From: JBBRDU01 sp038230335
Lineage (GTDB): Bacteria; Verrucomicrobiota; Verrucomicrobiia; Chthoniobacterales; UBA10450
DNA: 64,000 nucleotides
Direction of reading: 5' to 3'
Assembly: GCA_038230335.1 (NCBI GenBank)
Contig: JBBRNL010000002.1
Location: forward strand, 310,001-374,000
This document shows, piece after piece, positions 54,401 through 61,893 of this stretch. A model generated the notes under the pieces. It was given only the letters and a program-made list of their open reading frames with translations. It was not told the DNA's origin and made no database searches. A program made the position numbers and the translations under genes. Position 1 is the first letter of the stretch. Every line of letters starts with the position of its first letter.

Positions 54401-55005
54401 CCGCCCGGAGCTTCCGCGCTATTCGGGATATGCCAGACATTCCCGGTGCGTGCCGCGAACGCTGCATTGGTGGTGAGCACGACGCGATCGACGCGGAAGC
54501 CGTCCTCGCGCATCCAAAGATTCACGGTGTGGTTGCCTGTGCTCGCGACGTTGAAACTGGCCGCACCGGCTGCGCCCTGGATGGCGTTGCTCCATTGCCA
54601 GGCGTTCGTCTGCGACAGGGTCATTTTGACGGCCGATCCGCCATCGATACCGGCATGAATTGAATCGTCCGTGTTGGCGGAGGCATGTCCCCGGATCCAA
54701 ACGTAGTGCGTTCCGGTGCTGGAGAAGTTGACGGTGAATTGCAATTCCGGACTGGTGGCCCCCGCGGCGATATTCCCGCCATTGTTGGGCATTGCTTCCA
54801 TATATCCAGCTCCGCTGAAACCGGTGACCGCCGCGTCTAAAGTCCATTGGTGCGACGAACGAGGAGAAAGATTGGCGTCGAAATTTTCTGCCTCAAGAAC
54901 GGCCACTCCGCCAGCCTCCAAGACCTGGGCACCAGCTTCCGAGCTGAGAAAAATCAGCACCCCGGCCGACGCGCTGCCGGCAAGCCTTCCGAACCCTGAA
55001 AACAC
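51421..55005 (-). CDS. Secreted glucose/sorbosone dehydrogenase-like protein fused to a c-type heme domain
   Basis: An 1194-residue protein. Signal peptide (about 1-26); N-terminal CBM-like and E-set-like module (about 27-335) shared with the amylase at 47290; a PQQ-type GSDH beta-propeller (about 350-745: GLLGLAFHPNY, NHNGGDLHFGSDGYLYISIGDE, GLRNPFRFSFDP); and a C-terminal region with two CxxCH heme motifs, CRTCH (901-905) and CVQCH (978-982). The fusion would oxidise sugars and pass electrons through heme to a periplasmic acceptor. A GDGQTNFQEF repeat follows. It is the first gene of an operon with GH13 and GH31 genes. PQQ dependence is expected from the family but not visible directly. Confidence 0.83.
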   Translation of the reverse strand: MFSGFGRLAGSASAGVLIFLSSEAGAQVLEAGGVAVLEAENFDANLSPRSSHQWTLDAAVTGFSGAGYMEAMPNNGGNIAAGATSPELQFTVNFSSTGTHYVWIRGHASANTDDSIHAGIDGGSAVKMTLSQTNAWQWSNAIQGAAGAASFNVASTGNHTVNLWMREDGFRVDRVVLTTNAAFAARTGNVWHIPNSAEAPGGATMRNPLSVNPGTPVVIFNGGQFQGAGGDPGNQFQSGSTIYYRRITDALWSSTGMTFQGINGNNKYYAGTLPAFNGGETIQYYLKIPFGDHLPTFIYGNDSQSQTAELESVARANPFTFSVPVPLHSGNTTLVLPADLPAATGYTTENALGSLTFAAPIAIASPPGETNRLFVVERGGTVQVVKNLNGTPTKQTFLDIPAFLSATGGGTLSTASEQGLLGLAFHPNYAQNGLFYVFYSVTVNDAGTNKTFERIARFSVSSNNPDQADPTTHQPLISQLDEAGNHNGGDLHFGSDGYLYISIGDEGGANDQYDNARFINKDFFSAILRIDVDKKAGSLLPNSHTQASGTYPSAVHAGTYTIPPDNPFIGVTSHNGINFNAGTVRTEIWATGLRNPFRFSFDPPTGRMFVADVGQDAWEEVDIVAAGADCGWSYFEATHDGPRIASKPVNASYLSPIYEYGHGTGNFQGNSITGGILYRGSKFSELFEKYIFADYVSGRVWALTQSGATWSVSLLTTNQNIVGFGVDPRNGDTLFADIVAGTISRLARTGTSGTAPPALLSQTGAFSNLTTLAPNAGIVPYAPNVAFWSDYAIKTRWFSVPNPGATIGFSQDGNWTFPTGSVWIKHFELETKRGDPTARRRLETRFIVKTTTGSYGITYKWRADQSDADLVAETGLDEVINVEVNGVPATQTWHYPSRNECRTCHTPVAGHALSFNTRQLNRTNSFGGQTLNQIQYLNDSGYFSSPVTGVNNFPAFAQATDASQSLEWRARSYFAVNCVQCHQPGGAALGNWDARPTTPTDSANMINGILADNRGNSANKFVVPGDLSHSMALNRIGGNGVPRMPPLATNELDPGAIQLLSDWITQSLPQRQSFNDWQIQYFGSAGNPNAAPGFDADGDGQTNFQEFLTYTIPTNAASVAPATTLIFSNSQIQLSFTQPPNRSALVESSTDLSAWTLWDVPGNGPNFSSTSQTRNFSLSSGEARRFFRLRLSLP

Positions 55006-55111
55006 GCCCCTTTAGGCTCGTAGATTTCGAGGAAGAACGCGATACAAAACGCTCCGAGCGGAACGCTCGCGCCCAAATAATTTGCCAAAGTGCTAAGGGC
55101 ATCACAGTTGT

Positions 55112-56668
55112 ATGCCAATGTCCGACGCTAAACCCGACAGTCAGCGCATGGAAAAGATCGTCAGCTTGTGCAAGCGACGAGGGTTCATCTTCCAATCGAG
55201 CGAAATTTATGGCGGTCTGAACGGCTGCTGGGATTACGGCCCGCTGGGCGTCGAACTGAAGCGGAACCTGAAAGATTATTGGTGGCGCAAGATGGTGCAT
55301 GAGCGGGACGACGTAGTCGGCATGGACGGCTCGATCCTGATGAACCGAGCGGTCTGGAAAGCGAGCGGGCACGAAGAAACTTTCAGCGATCCGATGGTGG
55401 AGTGTCCGGTCACAAAAAAAAGGTATAAAGCGGATTCGATCGAGCGCCAGACCGGATTGGTTTTTGCATTTACCGGGGCCGGAAACGATGAAGGGAAAAA
55501 ATTGGAGGAACCTATCGAAGTCATGGTTCCGATGGGGAAACCGCGCGAATCGGCGGAAAAGGTGGCGAAGCAATTTTATGAGCAGCGCGGGATCAACACT
55601 CCCAAATTAATCGGGGGACTCGAGCCCTTGCGCGTTGAGAATTCGAATTTGTATGCGCCCGAGACCGGGGCTCGTTTGGGTGAACCAAGACCTTTTAATT
55701 TGATGTTCAAAACCTATGTGGGCGCAACTGAGAGTGACTCGTCCGTCACTTACCTGCGCCCGGAGACGGCCCAGTCCGTCTTCGTTCAGTTTAAGAATGT
55801 GCTCGAGGTTTCGCGCAAGAAGTTGCCCTTCGGAATTGCGCAAATTGGCAAGGCTTTCCGCAACGAAATCAATCCGCGTAATTATATATTCCGGTCCCGC
55901 GAGTTCGAGCAAATGGAGTTGGAATATTTCTGTCGACCGGAGCAGGGGATGGAATTGCTCGAGTATTGGAAGGAAGAGCGCCTCAAGTTTTACGAGAACA
56001 TCGGGATACCACGCGGGAAGTTGCACGTGCTCACCGTGCCGGACGCAGACCGCGCCTTCTATTCGAAGGGGACGTACGACATTGAATATGAATTTCCCTT
56101 TGGGGTGCAGGAACTGGAAGGCGTGGCCTATCGAACGGATTACGATTTGTCCCAGCATCAGAAAGCGAGCGGTAAACCGCTCGAGTATTTCGATGAAGAG
56201 GCGAAGGAGAAGTTCATCCCGCATGTGGTGGAGCCGAGCGCGGGAGTCGATCGCACGGTGCTGGCCTTGATCTGTGAAGCTTACGACGAAGACACCGCGC
56301 CCGATGAGAAGGGGAAGCAGGAGTCCCGCATTGTCCTGCGTTTCTCGCCGCGCATGGCACCGATCAAATGCGCGATCTTTCCTTTATTGAAGAACAAAGA
56401 GCCGCTAGTGACGAAGGCCCGCGAGATCGTTCGTTTGCTCCGGCCCCACATGAACGTGTTTTACGACGAGACCGGCGCGATCGGGCGTCGTTATCGCCGC
56501 CAGGATGAAATCGGAACGCCGTTCGGTGTGACGGTTGATTTCGATACTCTGGGCGAGAAAGGTGAAGAACTCCTCGATACGGTCACATTGCGTGAGCGCG
56601 ACTCAATGAAGCAGGAGCGCGTCAAGATTTCCGAGTTAAGGGAGTTGCTCGCCGCGCGCATCGCTTAG
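55112..56668 (+). CDS. glyS: Glycyl-tRNA synthetase (alpha2 type)
   Basis: A 518-residue class II synthetase of the single-chain type. CKRRGFIFQSSEIYGGLNGCWDYGPLG (about 16-42) is the N-terminal signature; motif 2 is FRNEINPRNYIFRSREFEQMELEYF (about 249-273), and motif 3 includes GVDRTVLALICEAY. It charges tRNA-Gly in the cytoplasm. ATG 55112 is used; a second ATG at 55118 is equally possible. The 106-bp gap to the divergent GSDH gene must hold its promoter, but I see no clear boxes. Confidence 0.95.
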   Translation: MPMSDAKPDSQRMEKIVSLCKRRGFIFQSSEIYGGLNGCWDYGPLGVELKRNLKDYWWRKMVHERDDVVGMDGSILMNRAVWKASGHEETFSDPMVECPVTKKRYKADSIERQTGLVFAFTGAGNDEGKKLEEPIEVMVPMGKPRESAEKVAKQFYEQRGINTPKLIGGLEPLRVENSNLYAPETGARLGEPRPFNLMFKTYVGATESDSSVTYLRPETAQSVFVQFKNVLEVSRKKLPFGIAQIGKAFRNEINPRNYIFRSREFEQMELEYFCRPEQGMELLEYWKEERLKFYENIGIPRGKLHVLTVPDADRAFYSKGTYDIEYEFPFGVQELEGVAYRTDYDLSQHQKASGKPLEYFDEEAKEKFIPHVVEPSAGVDRTVLALICEAYDEDTAPDEKGKQESRIVLRFSPRMAPIKCAIFPLLKNKEPLVTKAREIVRLLRPHMNVFYDETGAIGRRYRRQDEIGTPFGVTVDFDTLGEKGEELLDTVTLRERDSMKQERVKISELRELLAARIA

Positions 56669-56684
56669 TCGGATCTTATCAGCT

Positions 56685-57035
56685 TTGAATCTCGAGGAGT
56701 TTCGCGAGCATTGCCTGGCCAAGCCCCACGCGGCAGAGAGCACGCCCTTTGGGGAGGATGTTCTTGTGTTCAAGGTTGGCGGCAAGATTTTCGCGCTCGC
56801 CTCGCTCGATGAGGTGCCGCCCACGGCCAACCTGAAATGCGACCCGGATCGGGCGTTGGAATTGCGCGATCGCTACGAAGAAGTGCGCCCGGGGTATCAC
56901 ATGAACAAGAAACATTGGAATACCGTCGAGTTGGAAGGGGGAGTTCCGGCATCGGAGCTGCGCAAAATGGTCGACCATTCCTATCAATTGGTGATGGCCA
57001 GCCTGCCCCGAAAAATACGCGCTGCGCTGTGGTAG
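56685..57035 (+). CDS. MmcQ/YjbR family protein
   Basis: A 116-residue protein with the YjbR fold: LEEFREHCLAKPHAAESTPFGEDVLVFKVGGKIFAL at the start and PGYHMNKKHWNTVEL at 70-84. The family is called MmcQ or YjbR/CyaY-like DNA-binding, but its function is poorly known. The start is TTG at 56685, 16 bp after glyS, so it is probably read with glyS. Its stop is 33 bp before the convergent murI stop. Confidence 0.85.
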   Translation: MNLEEFREHCLAKPHAAESTPFGEDVLVFKVGGKIFALASLDEVPPTANLKCDPDRALELRDRYEEVRPGYHMNKKHWNTVELEGGVPASELRKMVDHSYQLVMASLPRKIRAALW

Positions 57036-57068
57036 CGTCGGTCTAGGACAGCCGACAGAGCAGGATAT

Positions 57069-57908
57069 TCACCCTCCCGCCGTCCGGTGTAAAACTTCTC
57101 GCACCTCCACCTCGCCGATTTCCAATTCCAAGGCCAGTCTGGCTACGCGCAAGAAATTGTCGGGAGCGTCCGTGAGTGCGACCTCCAGTCCGCCGTGACC
57201 GGTTTTATTCGCCTGCATGCCCTCCCGGTCTAACAACTGCTGGACGGCGACGGCGCAATTCCGCGCTGAATCAACCAGCGTCACTTCGCCCTCCAGGGCT
57301 CGCTGGATGGCAGAAGAAAGCAACGGGTAATGCGTGCATCCAAGCACCAGTGTGTCGATGCCCTTTTCAATTAACGGTTCCAGATAGCGCGCGATGACCC
57401 GATCCGTTAAAGGATCATCGAGCCATCCCTCTTCGATCAATGGCACTAGCAGGGGACAAGCCTGGCTCGTCACTTTTACGGAAGAATCGAGGTTCCGCAG
57501 GGCCTGTTCGTAGGCGCCGCTTTTCACGGTTGCACGCGTGCCGATCACCCCAATATGGCCCTTCTGCGTGGTAGCGATGGCGGCTTCAGCACCGGGCCGA
57601 ATCACGCCGATGACCGGGACAGAAAAAGTTTGTTCCAACTTCGGTAGTGCCACGGACGAGGCCGTGTTGCATGCCACGACGATGGCCTTGGCGTTTCGCT
57701 CCATCAACATTTCGGCGATCTCCACACTGTAACGCTCGACGGTGCTCGGACTTTTGTTGCCATAGGGCAAGCGTGCCGTGTCCCCCAGGTAAATGATGCG
57801 CTCCGAAGGCAGGAGATCGCGCAGGGCTTTGACTACGGTGAGACCACCGATACCGGAATCGAAAACTCCGATTGGGCGCAAAAGAGTTTCTTCGTCGCGA
57901 GGCGGCAT
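57069..57908 (-). CDS. murI: Glutamate racemase
   Basis: A 279-residue enzyme that makes D-glutamate for peptidoglycan. GVFDSGIGGLTVVKAL (14-29) contains the active-site Asp; VACNTASS (78-85) has catalytic Cys80, and VLGCTHYPLL (about 188-197) has the second Cys with adjacent Thr-His. Full length. It follows the amidase gene by 6 bp on the minus strand, so these two peptidoglycan genes form an operon. Confidence 0.96.
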   Translation of the reverse strand: MPPRDEETLLRPIGVFDSGIGGLTVVKALRDLLPSERIIYLGDTARLPYGNKSPSTVERYSVEIAEMLMERNAKAIVVACNTASSVALPKLEQTFSVPVIGVIRPGAEAAIATTQKGHIGVIGTRATVKSGAYEQALRNLDSSVKVTSQACPLLVPLIEEGWLDDPLTDRVIARYLEPLIEKGIDTLVLGCTHYPLLSSAIQRALEGEVTLVDSARNCAVAVQQLLDREGMQANKTGHGGLEVALTDAPDNFLRVARLALELEIGEVEVREVLHRTAGG

Positions 57909-57914
57909 GGTCTG

Positions 57915-59024
57915 TTATTCACCGCCGCTGATCGAAATAGAAGGAGTATCGTGCCGATTGAGATCGGCCGGAACGTAATCCGCCAGGGGTTCGCTGATGG
58001 AATGCGAGTGCAAAGGCAGGCTGGTTTTGGCCGCCGCGAATGTCTGCCGGTCGCTCGCGCGGAAGTTGATGGCGGCGTCGTAGTTCTGAATGCCCTGCGC
58101 GATAGCGGTGCCGACCTGCTGGCGAAATTGGGACGTGGCGATGCGCTGACCTTCCGTGACATTGCTCAGAAAACCGCATTCGATCAGGAGGGCCGGCACC
58201 TTTACATTCCGCAGCACGTGAAATCGCGCGTGTTTGACCCCACGATCGAACATGGTCAGACGAGATAACACCGTGGCGTGGATCGCAGCGGCCAACGCGA
58301 CGTTCTGCTCATCCTGTCCATTGCCCGAACACCAGCGCGTGTCGGCCACGGAGACTTCATTCGCCGCGTTCGACGTGACCCCGGCGGGCGCGAGAGAATA
58401 GCTTTCGAGGCCTTCGGCACTTCCGCTGGTATTGAAATGAACACTGACGAAAACCGCGTTGGGGAAACGGTTGGCAAAGGCCACACGATCTTCCAGTGCG
58501 ACGCTTTTGTCCGTCGCCCGCGTCATCTCGACCTTGTAACCGGCATGCATGAGTTGGAGGCGCGCGTATTGAGCCACGTCGAGCGCGAAGGCCTTTTCCG
58601 TTCCCCAGCGATTCGTTGCACCGGAATCGATTCCACCATGACCCGGATCCAGCACGACGGTTTCGATCTTGTGGGCGTTCTTAACTCGATTCGGGCGAAC
58701 GATTGGCTCGATGATCTTGCTCACGTCCATGGCGGAAATTAATTCGTCCGTGCCGCCGGCCAGGATCGGAAAATCGGTAAAGAAGCGGACTCCATTAATA
58801 TAGAGATTACTTGTGCCGGCTTGCGCCCGGATCCCGGTTCGTTCTTTGCGCAGGGAAACGGTATGGCTGACGCGGGTGTATTCGGGGAACTGGTAGAAGT
58901 GCGCCACGTTGGTAAAGGTAACGTAATCCCGGCCGTTCAGGCGGGTCACCGTCCAGTCTTCACTGGCCAGAGCGAACCCCACGATTAGGAGGAGAGTGAC
59001 GCCCAGGCCAAGAAACTTGCGCAT
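57915..59024 (-). CDS. N-acetylmuramoyl-L-alanine amidase (Amidase_3)
   Basis: A 369-residue exported zinc hydrolase. Signal peptide (1-21); a small N-terminal domain (about 22-105), resembling the copper amine oxidase-like N domain (DYVTFTNVAHFYQF, NLYINGVRFF); then Amidase_3 with His129 (LDPGHGG), Glu143, His196 (SVHFNTS) and the final Glu in LIECGFLSN. It cleaves the amide bond between MurNAc and stem peptide, in division or wall turnover. It is co-transcribed with murI. Confidence 0.92.
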   Translation of the reverse strand: MRKFLGLGVTLLLIVGFALASEDWTVTRLNGRDYVTFTNVAHFYQFPEYTRVSHTVSLRKERTGIRAQAGTSNLYINGVRFFTDFPILAGGTDELISAMDVSKIIEPIVRPNRVKNAHKIETVVLDPGHGGIDSGATNRWGTEKAFALDVAQYARLQLMHAGYKVEMTRATDKSVALEDRVAFANRFPNAVFVSVHFNTSGSAEGLESYSLAPAGVTSNAANEVSVADTRWCSGNGQDEQNVALAAAIHATVLSRLTMFDRGVKHARFHVLRNVKVPALLIECGFLSNVTEGQRIATSQFRQQVGTAIAQGIQNYDAAINFRASDRQTFAAAKTSLPLHSHSISEPLADYVPADLNRHDTPSISISGGE

Positions 59025-59186
59025 TCACATAAACTTGGCGGCTCTTGTCGCGCGTCGCAAGTGCATCGTCGCTCCGGCAGGACGACGCGCCGAAGACCCA
59101 CGGACCGAGGAAGGCTATCGCTTCTTTGATCCTCTCCACCTTTTCATTTTGCAATCATGCGCCGTCTCCGGATGATGGCATGCGCC

Positions 59187-61820
59187 ATGGCTGAACTTTC
59201 GAAAACGTACGATCCGCGTTCGGTTGAACCGAAATGGTATCAGCAATGGCTCGAGCACGACGATTTCAAGGCGGACCCGCATTCGCCCAAGCCCGCTTTT
59301 TCGCTGGTGATTCCGCCGCCGAACATCACCGGTGTTTTGACTCTCGGCCACGTCCTCAACAACACCATTCAGGACATCCTGGCGCGGCGCGCGCGGATGC
59401 GGGGCTGCGAAGTGTTGTGGCTGCCGGGGGTCGATCACGCCGGCGTGGCCACCCAGACCGCGGTGGAAAAGTTTCTGTGGCGAACGGAGAAGACCAGGCG
59501 CCGCGATCTCGGTCGCGAAGAATTTCTCCGGCGCGTGGTTGAATGGCAGGACAAACACGGCGGCATTATTATTGAGCAGCTCAAGCGACTCGGTTGTTCG
59601 TGCGACTGGTCGCGCCAACGCTACACCTTGGACGAGGAATATGTCCGCGCCGTGGAAGGCGTCTTTGTCGATCTTTACCGCAAGGGGCTGATCTATCGCG
59701 GCCGTCGCATGATTAATTGGGATCCGGCCGCGCAAACGGCGCTCTCCGACGAGGAGGTGATTCCAAGGCCGCAAAAGGGGAGTCTTTATTATGTTCGCTA
59801 TGAGATGGTGGAGGAACCGGGCCGATTTCTGGAAGTGGCCACAACCCGGCCCGAAACAACCATGGCGGATACGGCGCTGGCCGTTCATCCTAACGACAAG
59901 CGTTACAAGGATTTGATCGGTCGACAGGCGTGGCGGCCGCTCGCTCGCGAAAAAATCCCTGTCATCGGAGATGAGGCGATCGACCCTGAATTCGGCACCG
60001 GTGTTCTTAAAGTAACGCCCGCGCACGACAAGGTAGACTTCGAAATCGGTCAGCGCCATCAGTTGCCCGTGGTGGACGTGCTGCACCCGGACGGACGCAT
60101 CAACTGTCGGGCCGTGCCGGAATTGAACGGACTCGATCGTTTTGCCGCTCGCGAAAAATCCGTGGAATTATTGAGAGAGCAAGGGCTGCTGGCAAAACTC
60201 GAGGCTTACGAGAACAACGTTGGATTCAGCGAGCGCAGCGAGGTGCCGATCGAGCCTCGTTTGAGCGAGCAATGGTTCCTGCGTTATCCCAAAACAGAGG
60301 GGGCGCTCGCCGTGGTGCGCGATCATTTGATCCGTTTCTTCCCCCAGCACTGGGAGAAGGTTTACGCGCAATGGCTCGATCACATTCAGGATTGGTGCAT
60401 CAGCCGGCAGATTTGGTGGGGACACCGCATCCCAGCCTGGTATTCAACTTCAGAGTCCAACAAAGAGATCTACGTAGGAGTGGAGCCTCCGCCGGATCCA
60501 GAGAACTGGACGCAGGATGCCGATACGCTCGATACCTGGTTTTCTTCATGGCTCTGGGCCTACGAAACCATGGACGAGGAGACGCGAAAGAAATTCTATC
60601 CGACGTCGGTGCTGGTGACTGCGCCAGACATTATTTTCTTCTGGGTCGCGCGCATGATCATCGCCGGGCTCGAGTTTAAACCCGGCCAGGGTGATCGGAT
60701 TGAAGACAACATTCCTTTCCGTGACGTGTATTTTACAGGATTAATTCGCGACAAGCAGGGCCGAAAGATGTCGAAGTCGCTCGGCAACTCGCCGGACCCG
60801 GTGGAATTAATGGAGAAGTACGGCGCGGATGGATTGCGCTTCGCCCTGATGCGGACCGCGCCGAGTGGGCAGGATATCCGGTTCGATGAGAAACAGATCG
60901 AAGAGGGTCGGAATTTTGCCACGAAGCTCTGGAATGCGGCGCGCTTTCGGCAGATGCATGGGCCGAGCGAAGCCGAGCCCACGATCCATCCGGAGTCCCT
61001 GTCGATCTACGCGGTCGAAGTTGCGGCTCGATTGAACGAGACGATGGCCGCGGTGGAGGATTCTTTCAGCGAGTACAACTTCAACGCCGTCGCGCAACGG
61101 CTCTACGATTTTTTTTGGAACGACTATTGCGACTGGTTTGTTGAGTCAACCAAGACGGAAATCTTTGCCGAAAACGAGGCGCGCAAGGTGTCCGCGCTGG
61201 CCGTCATGGATTTGGTGCTCTCGGCTACGCTAAGGCTGCTGCATCCGTTCATGCCGCATATCACCGAGGAGCTTTGGATGCTCCTTGGATTCGGAAAGGA
61301 ATCGATTCAGTTTGTCAGGCCTCCCGAGCCGGTGGCACTCGACGGAGCAAAAGTGGCGGATGCCCGAAAATTCGCGAGCCAAATCTACGAGACCGTTCAA
61401 GCGGGACGCAATCTGCGCGCGGAAGCCCGGGTGCCTTCCAACAAGAAAGTACGCTTCATTCTGCGCTCGAGCGCAGAAAGCATAGGAAACGAATTGCCGA
61501 CATTGGCGCGACTGTTGAACGCCGAAGAAGTGACGCTTGATCCCGACTACAAGGCCCCTTCGGGTGTGCCCGTCACGGTGACGCCGTTAGGCGAGATTTT
61601 TCTTCCGACGACCGTGACGGATGTGTCGGCCGAACGTGATCGGCTCGAAAAAGAGATCGGAAGGATTGATGGAGAATTAAAGACGGTACGCGCGAAATTG
61701 CGCAGCCCGTCATTTGTAGATCGCGCGCCCGGGGCAGTCGTAGAAGAACATCGGCAACGGGAGAAAAAGTTCGAAGAGCAACTGACGAAACTGACGCAGG
61801 CCTTTGCGGCCTTGGAGTGA
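59187..61820 (+). CDS. valS: Valyl-tRNA synthetase
   Basis: An 877-residue class I synthetase. N-terminal YDPRSVEPKWYQQW; HIGH-type motif LGHVLN (53-58); editing domain with TTRPETTMADTALAVHP; KMSKS motif GRKMSKSLGNSPDPVEL near residue 527; anticodon-binding domain; and a C-terminal coiled coil (about 812-877). It charges tRNA-Val. ATG 59187 is preferred since the protein then begins as in homologues, though ATG 59157 upstream is in frame. Confidence 0.95.
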   Translation: MAELSKTYDPRSVEPKWYQQWLEHDDFKADPHSPKPAFSLVIPPPNITGVLTLGHVLNNTIQDILARRARMRGCEVLWLPGVDHAGVATQTAVEKFLWRTEKTRRRDLGREEFLRRVVEWQDKHGGIIIEQLKRLGCSCDWSRQRYTLDEEYVRAVEGVFVDLYRKGLIYRGRRMINWDPAAQTALSDEEVIPRPQKGSLYYVRYEMVEEPGRFLEVATTRPETTMADTALAVHPNDKRYKDLIGRQAWRPLAREKIPVIGDEAIDPEFGTGVLKVTPAHDKVDFEIGQRHQLPVVDVLHPDGRINCRAVPELNGLDRFAAREKSVELLREQGLLAKLEAYENNVGFSERSEVPIEPRLSEQWFLRYPKTEGALAVVRDHLIRFFPQHWEKVYAQWLDHIQDWCISRQIWWGHRIPAWYSTSESNKEIYVGVEPPPDPENWTQDADTLDTWFSSWLWAYETMDEETRKKFYPTSVLVTAPDIIFFWVARMIIAGLEFKPGQGDRIEDNIPFRDVYFTGLIRDKQGRKMSKSLGNSPDPVELMEKYGADGLRFALMRTAPSGQDIRFDEKQIEEGRNFATKLWNAARFRQMHGPSEAEPTIHPESLSIYAVEVAARLNETMAAVEDSFSEYNFNAVAQRLYDFFWNDYCDWFVESTKTEIFAENEARKVSALAVMDLVLSATLRLLHPFMPHITEELWMLLGFGKESIQFVRPPEPVALDGAKVADARKFASQIYETVQAGRNLRAEARVPSNKKVRFILRSSAESIGNELPTLARLLNAEEVTLDPDYKAPSGVPVTVTPLGEIFLPTTVTDVSAERDRLEKEIGRIDGELKTVRAKLRSPSFVDRAPGAVVEEHRQREKKFEEQLTKLTQAFAALE

Positions 61821-61893
61821 TGGTAGAAACACCGCGGCGCGTCCTCTCTCCAGTGATAGCAGTTCTTCAGAATTTCAGGTAAGCTGCGGCGAA

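Noticed and set aside
335..61592. GTTAGGC/GCCTAAC motifs as integron attC core sites (GTTRRRY/RYYYAAC)
   Set aside because: The copies are mostly single, lie inside genes, lack paired cores with attC-like hairpins, and no intI-type integrase or cassette array is present.
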